Positions 1-10,339 of a stretch of DNA of 64,000 bases are shown here, piece after piece. How positions within the stretch are numbered: position 1 is the stretch's first letter; each line of letters begins with the position of its first letter. Position numbers and translations under genes: made by a program. The DNA is taken from assembly GCF_000518285.1 (NCBI RefSeq), contig NZ_JADH01000004.1:1-64000 (forward strand), written 5' to 3'. Under the pieces are notes generated by a model. That model did no database searches and was not told the origin of the DNA. It saw only the letters and a list, made by a program, of their open reading frames with translations. Origin of the DNA: Williamsoniiplasma lucivorax ATCC 49196 (GTDB lineage: Bacteria > Bacillota_I > Bacilli_A > Mycoplasmatales > Mycoplasmataceae).

Positions 1-255
1 ATATTTTGTTTCATAGAGTTCTTTTATTTCATTTTTTTGCAAACTGGTAATTTTATTTGACGGAATTTTGCCACGATTTTTATGGGCAAAACCATCAATG
101 CCTTCTTTTCGGAAAATGGCTAATTTACGGTAAAGTTGGCGTTCAGAAACACCGCTTCTTCTAATTGCTAATTTTAATGGTATTTTATTTTGTTCAAAAT
201 CTTTTATAACTTTGTATATTTCTTTTTCTTTCATGTTAAGTTTTGCACCTTTCAT
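1..255 (-). CDS. IS transposase, N-terminal helix-turn-helix part (partial)
   Basis: The 85 visible residues start MKGAKLNMKEKEIYKVIKDF and hold a helix-turn-helix around residues 25-45 (LAIRRSGVSERQLYRKLAIF), followed by the RGKIPSNKI linker region typical of ISNCY/IS1202-type transposases. It would bind the IS ends and catalyse transposition through a DDE domain that lies outside the window. The start ATG at 255 has a good ribosome binding site (GAGGTGAT) a few bases upstream. The reading frame is open to the window edge, so activity cannot be judged. The assignment to ISNCY rather than IS3 rests on the N-terminal sequence style only. Confidence 0.6.
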   Translation of the reverse strand, partial: MKGAKLNMKEKEIYKVIKDFEQNKIPLKLAIRRSGVSERQLYRKLAIFRKEGIDGFAHKNRGKIPSNKITSLQKNEIKELYETKY

Positions 256-330
256 GATTTATCACCTCGTTATTATTTTACTGACAAAATCGAGTGATAA
301 ATACTTATGACATAATCGTATGATAATCAC
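1..330 (-). mobile_element. End of an ISNCY/IS1202-like insertion sequence, cut by the window edge
   Basis: The segment carries the start of a helix-turn-helix transposase (read leftwards from 255) and, just outside it, two copies of a 19-base motif at 282-300 and 308-326 (16 of 19 positions equal, period 26). Such repeats near an IS end are usual transposase binding sites. The host gene to the right loses its natural end here. The exact IS terminus is not visible; it is placed near 330 because the second repeat ends at 326. The rest of the element lies left of the window. Confidence 0.65.
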
Positions 331-1770
331 AAAATCACCAAAATCAAAGTTGAAATTTGTACTAGCTAAATCAACAAGTTTTGTTGTTGGTTCAATAAGC
401 ATGTAATGAATTTTTTTCATCCCAATATATTGCGAACTATTGGCATAAAAAGTGTTGTTTGCCAAAAGAAAATCATTTTGTTGAGCTTGTGGTATTTTTA
501 AAATATTTTTAGCTTTAAATTTGGCAAAGAGTTCAGCATCATTGATGGCATCAGCACGGATGACACCTAAATTCCCATCTAAGTCATTTAAGTCAATCGG
601 TTTTTTAGTTTGAATTTCAAAGTCAATTTTAATTTCACCTTTTAAAAAATTTGTTGCTAAAATTGGTTTAATCACTAATTGCGAATCGATGATGTCATAA
701 TGAAGTTCTTGATCTAACATTTTTAAATAATGATTATTATTGGCTTTAAATTTAGCATAAACTTGATCTTGATGGTCAACGACTATTTTATTTTTATTTA
801 AATTTAATTGGTTAATATCAACCACTTTGTTTAAACGAATTTGAAAAGTAAAGTGTTCTGGTTTGATTAATTTAAAAAGTTCGACATCATAATTTTTTTT
901 GAACTTAAATTTAAGTTCAATCATTGTTGGTTCCAAATTAGGTAGTAGATAAATTTTTTTAAATTCTTCACTTGATAATTTTTCTAGTTCACATCAATCA
1001 AAAAAATTCAATGCTTGGATTGTCTTTTGCCTTTGCAACTCTGATAAAAGCCAGGCATTGAAATCATCAAAACTTTGATGCTCTAATCGATATTCTCAAA
1101 CAAAAATTCATTGATTTAAGTCATCAACTGCAAATGGCATTTCATAACTGATTTTAATATTGGAAAGTTGATAACCATAACTTCCATCACCAAAATACTG
1201 TTTAACTTTTTGATTATGATTAGCATGTTGTGAAGATGATGCTGTATCTTCAATATATAAATGAATAAACAAATCATAATTGGCATCAAAATGTAATTTA
1301 ATTTTACTTTGATAATCATAACTGATCCCCCCATTACCAGAATTAGTTGAGACCATAAAAGTTTCGCCAACATTAATCGGATATACCAAGAGATTATTTT
1401 TTAAAGCAATATCAACAGTTGAACTGCCTGGTTTGGTACAACTACGATCGTTTTGAATCATTTTTGGGGCAGCCTCCCCATAAAAATCAAATGATATTCT
1501 TGGTTTTAAAAACCCTAACTTCAGTAATTTTTTATCGTAATCACTTAATTTCATAATTGTATCAATTGATTTTTCACCAAAAGTGGTGTTTTGATCATCT
1601 TTATTTGTCAAAGCATCGCGAAATTCTTTCACAAAAGTTTTCTTACCATCAAATTGATAATTTTTTCATTCTTCTTTCACTGGTTCTGCTGCTCGCAAAA
1701 AAGTTGTTGCTGTGTTCGTTGGTGCTACCACATTCAACAAATGTGGCAAGATTGGTCATATATTTTTCAC
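259..1770 (-). pseudogene. Protein of unknown function, 3' end replaced by IS sequence
   Basis: A 503-codon frame beginning with GTG at 1770, preceded by a strong GGAGGG ribosome binding site; three UGA codons are read as Trp. I do not recognise the family. The protein has no clear signal peptide or membrane helix and is rich in beta-type charged/hydrophobic alternation. The last 20 or so codons (about 330 to 259) are encoded by the IS end, including its tandem 19-base repeats, so the true C-terminus is lost and a chimeric tail ending in KIITRW has replaced it. The frame overlaps nothing but ends four bases before the transposase start, so the transposase may depend on transcription through this gene. 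How much of the natural protein is missing cannot be told without an intact orthologue. Confidence 0.6.
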
Positions 1771-1960
1771 TTTACCCTCCACTATAGATTAGAAAAAAAT
1801 ATAAAAATTTTTCATTTTTTTAAAAAATAATATAAAAAAGTTGTCATTTTGCACTAATTTACCAATTTTTTAAATTATTGAGATATTAAATAACATTGAC
1901 TAACAAACAAGATTATAAGGTTATTTGTTGTTTACTAAGCTGTTCAAGAAAGATATTTAA

Positions 1961-1988
1961 TTGACAAAATACAAAATTAAATTAATAT
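1961..1988 (+). promoter_or_regulatory. Promoter of the DUF285 lipoprotein at 2026
   Basis: A perfect -35 box TTGACA (1961-1966) is followed after 16 bases by TAATAT (1983-1988), 37 bases before the start codon. The rest of the gap 1771-1960 shows no gene or clear structure. Confidence 0.55.
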
Positions 1989-2025
1989 AAAAAGTAGGTA
2001 ATAAATCTTAGGAAGGTTTTTAAAA

Positions 2026-3552
2026 ATGAAAAAATTATTAACATTGCTTGGTATTGTTGGAGTAGTTACAACAACATCAACAACTGTTATTGCTTGTTCA
2101 ACTAAAGTACCAGAAATCCAAGCAGTTAAAGAAATTAATGAAATTAGTGGTGATTTAGAAAAGATCTTACAAAGAAGAGTTAAAGCTCAATGAACAGAAA
2201 AAGAATTACAAGCTGAAATTGATTTAGAATACTCAAATCAAGGAATTACGGTAGAAAAAAGCAAACAAACTACAAGAACATTTGAACTTCAAAAAAATAG
2301 TTGAATTTTCATTGGGAATGCAACAAGAACAAACCAACATCACTATCATGGTCGTGTTAAATTAGAACATCGATGAAACAAAGATACAAGTACAGATATT
2401 TGAGAAATTAAAGATGTCTTAACCAATCTTGTTTATGAAAAAAAAAATGGAACAGATGTTCTAAAAGACTATGAATACAAAGCTTGAACTAAAGAAGCAT
2501 TAGACGAAGCTGTTCATGATCTTGGGGGCGAATATGCCGGGATTACTGTCTCAATCACCAAAGAAGACGATTTTAAATGAAGGTACACTTTTACAGGAGA
2601 TGGAGATATTAGTCAAGAGCATCAATATAGTAATCATGTAGATGTTAAACATATTTTAGGAAGTGAAACTAAATATATCGATCCTACTAATAATGAAGAA
2701 AAACAATCTACTAATGGTAAAATTCCTGAAGGGGTCACAGAAGTGACACAAATTGGTTGAGATGGTAATCGTCAAGTACATAAAATGCCAGTCACGATTG
2801 AAAAAGTTCCAAATGAGCAAGATTCTATTCACCCTTATATTATTAGTTTAAGTAGTATGTTTTTTTTTCGCGGTAATAGTGCTAAAGTAAAATTTAATCA
2901 AGACCTATCAAACTGAAATACTTCAAAAATAATTGATATGAGTTTTATGTTTGAAGATGTAACAACATTTGAAGGTAAAGGCCTTAAATCTTGAGATGTT
3001 TCAAAAGTGGAAAATATGAAGTATATGTTTAGTGGGTCTCCTAGATTTAACCAGAATCTTTCTGAATGAAAAACTACAAGTTTAAAAAACATGCAATACA
3101 TGTTTCATAATGCAACAGCATTTCAAGGTAATGGTCTTGAATCTTGAGATGTTTCAAAAGTAACTAATATGTATGGAACATTTAGGAAGGCTAAAGCATT
3201 TAATGGTAATATTACAAATTGAGATACTTCAAAAGTGACTGATATGGGTTCTATGTTTTATGAAGCAATTTTATTTGATAAAGACATTAAGACTGGTGAT
3301 GTAAAATGAAACACATCAAAAGTTACTGATATGGGTTCTATGTTTTATGGTGCTGAAAAATTTAATGGTGATATTACAAATTGAGATACTTCAAAAGTGA
3401 CTGATATGGGTTCTATGTTTGAAAAAGCTAAAGCATTTAATCATGATCTTTCTAAGTGAGTTGTTGGATTAGTCACTGATTTTAATAGGTTTGCTTTACG
3501 TGCAAATCCAGAATGAAAAGATAATAAAAAGCCAACCTTTAATAAAAATTAA
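2026..3552 (+). CDS. BspA-like (DUF285) surface lipoprotein
   Basis: A 508-residue protein with a lipoprotein signal (MKKLLTLLG..., Cys24 in VIAC), so anchored in the outer face of the membrane. Residues about 35-230 form a non-repeat N-terminal part; a linker ending in a conserved IGW motif leads to about eight BspA-like repeats of roughly 25 residues (pattern W-D-T-S-K-V-x-x-M-x-x-M-F-x-x-A-x-x-F-N). These leucine-rich-type repeats usually mediate surface binding; the ligand is unknown. Start ATG at 2026 follows AGGAAGG. One repeat has extra residues around DIKTGDVK, breaking the 25-residue period, and two stretches of 50 bases are identical (3209-3258, 3371-3420). It is related to the four minus-strand genes at 10340-17722 but stands alone with its own promoter and terminator. 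Confidence 0.85.
3209..3420 (+). repeat. Identical 50-bp direct repeat inside the DUF285 gene
   Basis: Bases 3209-3258 and 3371-3420 are the same over 50 positions, 162 bases (54 codons) apart, with a third, diverged copy of the 3' half near 3316-3348. Recombination between the copies would delete 54 codons in frame. Confidence 0.8.
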
Positions 3553-3586
3553 TCAAATCACAATTAATTTTGAAAAAGATAAAATT

Positions 3587-3619
3587 AAAACCTATTCCAT
3601 GAACATTGGAATAGGTTTT
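3587..3619. terminator. Bidirectional terminator between the lipoprotein and rsmB
   Basis: A 13-bp perfect stem (AAAACCTATTCCA with its complement) around a 7-base loop, with A/T runs on both sides, between two convergent genes. Confidence 0.8.
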
Positions 3620-3642
3620 AGTCATTTAATTTGCCTAATAAA

Positions 3643-4923
3643 TTAAGAGTTAATAATCAGCTTTTTGAGTTTACAAATATAAAACCCATCAGTGTTTTTT
3701 TCAAAACCAAAAATTTGTTTTTCGAGAATAATTTCCATATCTGGATAATGATGAAGAAAACTTTTAATTTGATTAGCACATTCATCTTGGTTGAATGTGC
3801 AAGTTGAATAAGTTAATTCTCCACCTGGTTTTAAATTAAAATAAGCGATATCAAGTAATTCTTTTTGCAGTTCCACCAAACTTTTCAAATTAATTGTATT
3901 ATAGTGTAATTTAATTTCTGGTTTGCGTTTGAAAACCCCAAACCCCGAACAAGGAGCATCTAAAATAATTGCATCAAAAAATTCTTTTTCAGCAAATTTG
4001 CGGGCATCTTGGTTTTTTAAAGTAATATTTTTAATCCCTAATCTTTGGATGTTTTCTTCAATTAAGCCAATTTTATAAAGATTAATTTCATTCCCAATTA
4101 AGTTTTTTGTATCTCCCATTAAAGCTGCTAAATGCGTGAGTTTGCCCCCGGGAGCACTACACATATCTAAAACATGACTATTAGGTTTAACATGAGCAAT
4201 TTCACCAACTAAAATCGATGCTTGATCTTGAATTGTAATTAAACCTTGTTCATAAATTGGGGTGTGCACCACCGGAAGATGAGCAATTAAACCATCTTGA
4301 CTAATTCCTTTTTCTAACTGATATTGTTCTTGATAAATTTCATAAAATTTTTGGGTAGGAATTTTAAGAGTATTAACTCTAAAACTAATATTTGGTTTCT
4401 GTAAGGAGTCTTCAACAATCTTGGTCGCAATCTCTAAACCATAATCATGTTTTAATTTTTTAAATAATTCAAAAGGAAAAGAATGTAATAAACATAATTG
4501 TTTTTCTGAATCATTAAACTTAATCATAAAAAAATCATCAGTTGCTAAAACTTTTTTCAAACTCGCATTAACCACACCAGCCACTCTTGGTTCCACAAAA
4601 GTTTTAGCAATTTCGACTGCTTCATTGACAATCGCATAATTTTGGGTGCGATCCATAAAATGAATTTGATAAAGACTCATTCATAAGAGCACTTGTAAGT
4701 TAAATGGGGTTTTTCTAAAATCAATCAAGGTTTTAGTTAAGTAATCTAAAAACATTTTGTTTTTGATTGTTCCATGAACAAGAGCAAAAACAAAATTCTT
4801 ACTTTTGACATCAAGATTAGTGCGGACAAGATCATTTAAAAGCAGATTAGAATACTTTTTTTGTTCAAAAACTTTGACTAAAATTTGTCAGGCTTGATAT
4901 CTAGCAGTTTGTTTAATCATCAT
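3643..4923 (-). CDS. rsmB: 16S rRNA (cytosine-967-C5)-methyltransferase RsmB
   Basis: SAM-dependent enzyme that methylates C967 of 16S rRNA. The 426-residue protein has an N-terminal NusB-like RNA-binding domain (about residues 1-130) and a C-terminal Rossmann methyltransferase: SAM loop LDMCSAPGGK, the catalytic cysteine motifs DAPCSGFGVF and YSTCTFNQDE. One UGA codon near residue 80 is read as Trp, joining the NusB part to the rest. Two ATG codons in a row (4923 and 4920) could start it; both overlap the last bases of gmk in the string ATGATGATTAA, so translation is probably coupled to gmk. Length and motifs are normal for the family. Confidence 0.93.
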
Positions 4924-5809
4924 ATTTTTGTGCAATACTAAAGAAATTGATTTTGAACATTAGACGTTCGACACGACCAATTAAATACTTTTCATCTAAT
5001 AAGTCTTTAAAATCACCATGGGCTAAATTACGATGATAAACATTTTCAGTTAAAGTATGAATTAACTTTTCTTCTGCATCAAAATTTTTATATTCTTTAG
5101 TTGTAATTAATCCTTTATCTTTTAAAGTTTTGATGTTAAATTCTCAGTTTTCAACAAAAAACATATAATTGGTTTTGACAATTTGAGTGACTAATTTTTT
5201 TAATTGGTCATAAATGGTGATGTTTTGTGTAATGGCAGCATGCTCTTTTTCTAAAATATCAGTCATTTTTTCAACAGCATTTTCCACAGTGTCATTTTCC
5301 ACCACATATTGATAATTGTGTTTTAAAGGAACTTCCAACATCGCCTTGTCTAATCTCGCTTTAATCACTTCTGGAGCTTCTGATTGTCTTCCTTGTAAGC
5401 GTGTAGCTAATTCTTGCAGTGTGGGAGGCATTAAAAAGATTGATAAAACATTTTTTTCATTTTTAATCGCTTGTGTTGCTCCATCGACTTCAATTTCTAA
5501 AATGACATTCTTGCCATTTTTCATTTGTTGTTCCACATATTTTCTTGGGGTTCCGTAATAATTACCAACAAATTCTGCATATTCAATTAATTCATGTTGT
5601 GCAATCGCTTTTTCAAACTCTTCACGAGTCACAAAAAAGTAATGGACACCATTAATTTCCCCATCTCTTGGTTGACGTGTGGTCATCGAAACAGAAAAAG
5701 CTAAATTTAAATGTTCGTCTTGTCTTAATTTACTATTGATGCTGCCCTTACCAACACCACTTGGTCCAGAAACAACAATCATTCTTGGTTTATATTCTCT
5801 TTTATGCAT
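4913..5809 (-). CDS. gmk: Guanylate kinase with C-terminal extension
   Basis: Phosphorylates GMP to GDP with ATP, a step of purine salvage. Residues about 8-195 are a complete guanylate kinase: P-loop SGPSGVGKGS, the GMP-binding MTTRQPRDGE and HYFF stretch, and the lid region. After a UGA-encoded Trp the protein continues for about 75 residues with a charged, helical extension, giving 298 residues against about 205 for the usual enzyme; the function of this tail is unknown. Start ATG 5809 has AGAAAGG upstream. The start overlaps the end of rsmD by 8 bases and the stop overlaps the start of rsmB, so the three genes are one translation-coupled unit. Confidence 0.93.
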
Positions 5810-6371
5810 GTTCTTGCCTTTCTAATCTAAAAATATATAAATGTTTATTTTTGAAATCTTTGTATTTTAAAAGTTTTAACGATGAAATTTTTGTTAAGTC
5901 CAATGGCATTGGTGCTTCGGTTAAAATAATGCCTCAATTGTTTAAAATTTCATCTGCTAAAACCTGATGAAAAAACTTTTCATAATATTCAGGATGAGTA
6001 AATGGAGGGTCAAAATAGATTAAATCAACTTTTTTTTGCTGGAATTTAAAAGTTTCTAGCAATTTTTCAAAATCTAATTGCATTAATTGATAACTCGTTG
6101 GTTCAACTGTTCTAAGGTTTTGCTTGATCACCTTCAAAGCAGGGGTAAAATGGTCATTAATATAGGCAAATTTTACACCACGGCTCAAGCCTTCGATACT
6201 TAAAGCACCACTCCCACCAAATAAATCAAGCGAGATTTTATTTTCAAAAATAAAATAATTAGCAAGCATATTAAACATGTCTTCTTTAACTCTAGCACTT
6301 GTTGGTCTTGTGTTCATGCCTGCTAAAGTTTTTAATTTCTTACCTTTATATTTACCACTTATTACAATCAT
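5802..6371 (-). CDS. rsmD: 16S rRNA (guanine-966-N2)-methyltransferase RsmD
   Basis: A 189-residue SAM-dependent methyltransferase for G966 of 16S rRNA. Visible motifs are the N-terminal ISGKYKGKKL and MNTRPTSARVKEDMFNML, the SAM-binding loop LDLFGGSGALSIEG, and the catalytic DPPF (in YFDPPFTHPE, the N/DPPY motif of N-methyltransferases). One UGA is read as Trp near residue 146. It is the first gene of the rsmD-gmk-rsmB unit, overlapping gmk by 8 bases. Start ATG 6371 lies close to the divergent def promoter region; a ribosome binding site AAGAAAG is 9 bases upstream. Length is typical. Confidence 0.92.
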
Positions 6372-6393
6372 ACCAATCTTTCTTATTTTTTAT

Positions 6394-6426
6394 ATTATAA
6401 ACACTTATATATAAATGTTGTATAAT
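6394..6426. promoter_or_regulatory. Divergent promoter region rsmD / def
   Basis: Two TATAAT boxes point away from each other: one on the minus strand at 6394-6399 for rsmD and one on the plus strand at 6421-6426 for def. No good -35 box is seen for either, which is common in mollicutes. Confidence 0.5.
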
Positions 6427-6441
6427 TTCTAATGAGGTTTT

Positions 6442-7065
6442 ATGAAATTTAACATTGAGAATTTATTACAAAAAGAAATCCCAACTAATAATTGATTAGT
6501 TAAAGATACCAATGAGGCGATCATTCGTGCTTTTAGTTCTAATGTTGAAGATGTTTTAAACTTGACTAGTCAAGAAAAAGAATGCATAGAAAAGTTAATT
6601 GATTTTGTGCGTTTTTCTCAGGACCCAATACTAAATGATGTGAATAATATTGAACATTTAAGACCAGCAGTTGGTTTAGCAGCACCGCAAATTGGTGTCA
6701 ATAAAAATATGTTTTATGTCCGCATTGAATGACCTGGTGAAAACGAAAATGATGAAATGATAATTGAAGAATATGCTATGATCAATCCAAAATGTCTTTC
6801 AAAAAGTGCTCAAATTTGCGCCATTGAAAGTGGTGAAGGTTGTTTGAGTGTAGAACATGATCACGAAGGAATTGTGCCCCGTGCTTATAAGGTGATTGTG
6901 GAAGGTTTTGATTATTTAACTCAAAAAGACATCAAATTAACATTAAGAGGCTATGCTTCCATCGTTTTTCAACATGAATTAGAACACAATGAAGGACATT
7001 TGTATTATGATTTAATTGACAACCAAAATCCAAACTATGTTGATGAATCTTGAATCTTAATTTAA
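6442..7065 (+). CDS. def: Peptide deformylase
   Basis: Removes the formyl group from the N-terminal Met of new proteins; a metal-dependent hydrolase. All three family motifs are seen: GLAAPQIG (motif 1), EGCLS with the metal-binding Cys (motif 2) and HELEHNEG (motif 3, the usual QHExDH with Glu for Asp). The protein has 207 residues; UGA codons give Trp at several sites including near the C-terminus. ATG 6442 has GAGG 8 bases upstream. It precedes rnjA by 125 bases and may be transcribed with it. Confidence 0.95.
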
Positions 7066-7190
7066 ACCGTATTCAAAATCAAAATGAAAAAGATCTCAAT
7101 ATTTTTGAGCAATAAACCTTCAAGCTCAGAACACTTGAAAGCATTGCTTGTGCAAAGCATTTAATATTTATAAATGCAGAAAAGGAAAAT

Positions 7191-8984
7191 ATGACAACAA
7201 AAGAAACAAAAGTTAATATTCCAGTAAATAAAGAAGTTACTGATAAAAAAGTTTTAGATAAGGCTGATATTAAGCCATTTATTTTTAAACAAAAAGAAGT
7301 GAAAAGACAATACCAAGACACTAACATCCCAACTAAAGTGTTTGCACTTGGTGGGTTAGAAGAAATTGGAAAAAATACTTATGCAATTGAATATGACCAA
7401 GAAATCATTTTAATTGATGCTGGGGTTAAGTTTCCTGACGCTTCGATGTTAGGGGTGACCGCCGTGATTCCTGATTATACTTACTTAAAAGAAAATGAAC
7501 ACAAAATCAAAGCTTTATTTATTACTCATGGTCATGAAGATCACATTGGTGGGGTGCACTACTTAGTGCGCCAAGTAAAAATTCCAGTAATTTTCGGACC
7601 AAGCTTAGCAGCAGCTTTAATTAGAGACCGTTTAAAAGAACATAAACTAACCAATAGCACCATTGTTAAAGATTACTTTGCTGATGATGTGTGAAAATCA
7701 TCAAACTTCCGTGTGACTTTTGCAGCTTTAAACCACTCTATTCCTGATGCCTTTGGAATTTTAGTTGAAACTCCTAATGGAAATATTTTTTCAACAGGTG
7801 ATTATAAATTTGACTGATCACCATTAGGACATTATGCTGAATTAAACAAATTAGCAGCAATGGGAGACCAGGGGATTGAATTATTACTTTCTGATTCAAC
7901 TAATGCTGAAGTTGAAGGTTATACACCCGGAGAACGTAGTATTATTGATAATATTGATAAATTATTTTTGAAAACAAAAGGAAGAATTTTTATCACCACT
8001 TTTGCATCAAATGTTCACCGTATTCAACACATCATTGAAACAGCTAATAAATATGACCGTAAAATTTTAATTTTAGGACGCTCAATTGAACGAATTATTA
8101 AAATAATTCGTGAAATGGGTCACTTAAAAATTAATGATCGTCAATTTATTAAAGTAACTGATGTTGATAAATATAAACCAAATGAATTAATGATTATTTC
8201 GACAGGTTCACAAGGTGAACCAATGGCAGCACTTTCCAGAATTGCTAATGGAAAACATTTACAAATTAATATTATTCCTGGAGACACAGTGATTTTCTCA
8301 TCATCGCCAATTCCCGGAAACAAAGCTGATGTGGAACGTTTAATTAATAAATTGACTAGAGTTGGGGCAAATGTTATTGAATCAACACCAACAAGCAAAA
8401 TCCATACTTCTGGTCACGCTAGTCAAGAAGAACAAAAATTATTGTTCTCATTATTAAGACCACATTACTTTATGCCAATGCATGGTGAATTTAGAATGTT
8501 AAAAAAACATGTCGAAACAGCTGAAAGCGTTAACCTGGAAAAAGGTCATGGCTTTGTCTTAGCTAATGGAGATCAATTAGAACTTTTAAAAGGAGAAGCC
8601 AATATCGGTAAAAGAATTGATGCTGATGCTGTTTATGTTGATGGGAAAGATATGACAGGACGAGCAAGTAATGTCATTCGTGAACGTGATATTTTAAGTA
8701 GTGATGGTTTAATCGCTGTTGTCGTTTCAATTGATTCACAAACCAATAAATTATTAAGTCAACCAAAAATTATTAGTCGTGGAAGCTTCTATGTTCGTGA
8801 ATCTGGAAATATTATTGGTGAATCAATTAATATTGTCACCAATGCTGTTTTAGAAGTCTTAAACTCGCCTAAACCGACATTTGGAGCGATGAAACAAGCA
8901 ATTAAAGCAAGTTTATCACCATATATTTTCAAAACTAAACGTCGCAATCCTTTAATTATCCCAGTCATTTTAAATAAAAAATAA
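7191..8984 (+). CDS. rnjA: Ribonuclease J
   Basis: Metallo-beta-lactamase/beta-CASP nuclease with 5'-3' exo- and endonuclease activity in mRNA decay. The metal site motif HGHEDHIGG is at residues 113-121, followed by the further metal ligands in ALNHSIPDA and FSTGDYKFD; the beta-CASP region holds SGHASQEE and MPMHGEFRM. The length of 597 residues includes an N-terminal extension of about 45 charged residues ([16 protein letters not shown]...) not found in the shorter Bacillus enzyme. Start ATG 7191 follows AAAGGAA. It ends in a strong hairpin terminator. In Bacilli the small RNA polymerase subunit gene rpoY precedes rnjA; no such gene is seen in the 125 bases upstream here. Confidence 0.95.
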
Positions 8985-9000
8985 TGATAATTTTACTGCA

Positions 9001-9032
9001 AAAAAATAACTGCGAAAATGCAGTTATTTTTT
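9001..9032 (+). terminator. rnjA terminator
   Basis: A 13-bp perfect stem (AAAAAATAACTGC) with a 6-base loop followed by T's, 16 bases after the rnjA stop. Confidence 0.85.
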
Positions 9033-9048
9033 TGGTTAGATAAAAATT

Positions 9049-9057
9049 TGGTATAAT
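9049..9057 (+). promoter_or_regulatory. Extended -10 promoter for the TauE/SafE permease gene
   Basis: TGGTATAAT (TG-n-TATAAT) lies 33 bases before the start codon, without a clear -35 box. Confidence 0.6.
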
Positions 9058-9089
9058 AGAAAAATATAAAATAAAAGAAAGGAAAAAAT

Positions 9090-10283
9090 ATGACAAAAAA
9101 AATCAAAGCCAAACAAAAGTCTTGACATGTTAAAAAAGGTGTCCAATTTGAAAAAGCCAAAGAAAAAGATATTAAACGTGCTGTTTATATGGTGATTCTA
9201 ACAATTGCTTTCGCCGGATGTGCCACTGCTCTTGCAATCAACTTTTTAATTCTCTATCCACATAAAAATAAGGGTGAGGCATTTATAATCAAAGAAAATT
9301 GAATTGCTTTCGCTTTAACCATGGTGATGGTCACAACTGCTGTTGTTTATTCAATTGTCTATTTTTGAACAGTATCAAAAATTAAATTCAATGATGCTGA
9401 ACAAAAAATTACTAAAGTAGGAGGAATTGGCTTTATTGCCGCATTCCTAGATACAATCGGAGTTGGGAGCTTTGCTGTTACTACTGGATTATTAAAAGGA
9501 ACGAGAACTTTAACAGATGATTCATTATTACCAGGAACTTTAAACGTGACATTTGGTGTCAGTGCCTTATTTGAAGCAGGATTCTTGATTGGAGCAATCA
9601 AAATTGATCCTTGAACCTTAATTATCTTAGTTGCTTCAGTGATTGCAGGAACAGTGACAAGTTCATTCTTTGTAGCCAAATTAAAAAACCCGCGTGTTAT
9701 TAAGTTGGTTGTTGGTTCAACATTGTTGATTGTTGGAATCGTGATGATTCTAACTCACCCAGATGTTAATGTTGTTAAAACTATTACAGAAGCTGACGGT
9801 TTACATGGGTTCCTTGGTCAAGGAGATGAGTGAAGAATGATTGTTTCAGCAATTAGTTTCTTCTTCTTAGGATGTATTATGTCATTTGGAGTAGGTTTAT
9901 ATGCTCCAAGTATGGCCATCTTAACCTTATTAGGAATGAATGCCGCTGCTATTTTCCCAATTATGGCATCTGGAGCTAGTTTATGTATGATTTTTGGTTC
10001 AATTAAATTTATCAAAAATAAAAAATACATGGAAAAAACTGGTTCGACAATGATGATGGCCGCCATCTTTGGTGCCATCACCTCATTCTTGGTCTTCTTC
10101 GTTGCGATCCAAGTGGGTGGTAATGTCCCAGAAGAACAATTTATGAAAATTTTAAAATGAGTTGCAGTTGTTGTGGTGTTCTACACCTCAACACTAATGT
10201 TGGTCGAATACATTGTCGGTTCCAAAAAAGCACAAGCTTTAAAACAAGAACGGCTATCCAAACCTAAATTAAACACACAATAA
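9090..10283 (+). CDS. TauE/SafE (TSUP) family membrane permease
   Basis: A 397-residue integral membrane protein with about nine hydrophobic segments. The stretch GGIGFIAAFLDTIGVGSFAV (about residues 110-129), with its repeat in the second half (FFFLGCIMSFGVGLYAPSMA), is the duplicated signature of the TSUP family, which moves sulfite, sulfonates or small organic anions; the substrate here cannot be told. A basic N-terminal tail of about 30 residues and a basic C-terminus (KKAQALKQERLSKPKLN) suggest both ends near the cytoplasm. ATG 9090 follows GAAAGGA. The gene has its own promoter and terminator and stands alone. Several UGA codons are read as Trp. Confidence 0.85.
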
Positions 10284-10294
10284 TATAAAAAAAT

Positions 10295-10330
10295 AAAATA
10301 GTCTGATGAAAAATTCATCAGACTATTTTT
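10295..10330. terminator. Bidirectional terminator, permease gene / DUF285 operon
   Basis: Perfect 15-bp stem AAAATAGTCTGATGA with a 5-base loop, T run on the plus side and A/T-rich on the other, between convergent genes. Confidence 0.85.
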
Positions 10331-10339
10331 TAGATTTGT

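Noticed and set aside
1557-1830. Plus-strand frames of 76 and 79 codons over the start of the interrupted gene
   Set aside because: They overlap a well supported gene on the other strand, have no ribosome site and are composed of low-complexity Phe/Cys/His sequence.
7066-7190. rpoY (RNA polymerase epsilon) before rnjA, as in Bacilli
   Set aside because: The 125-base gap has no open frame long enough; the sequence is untranslated.
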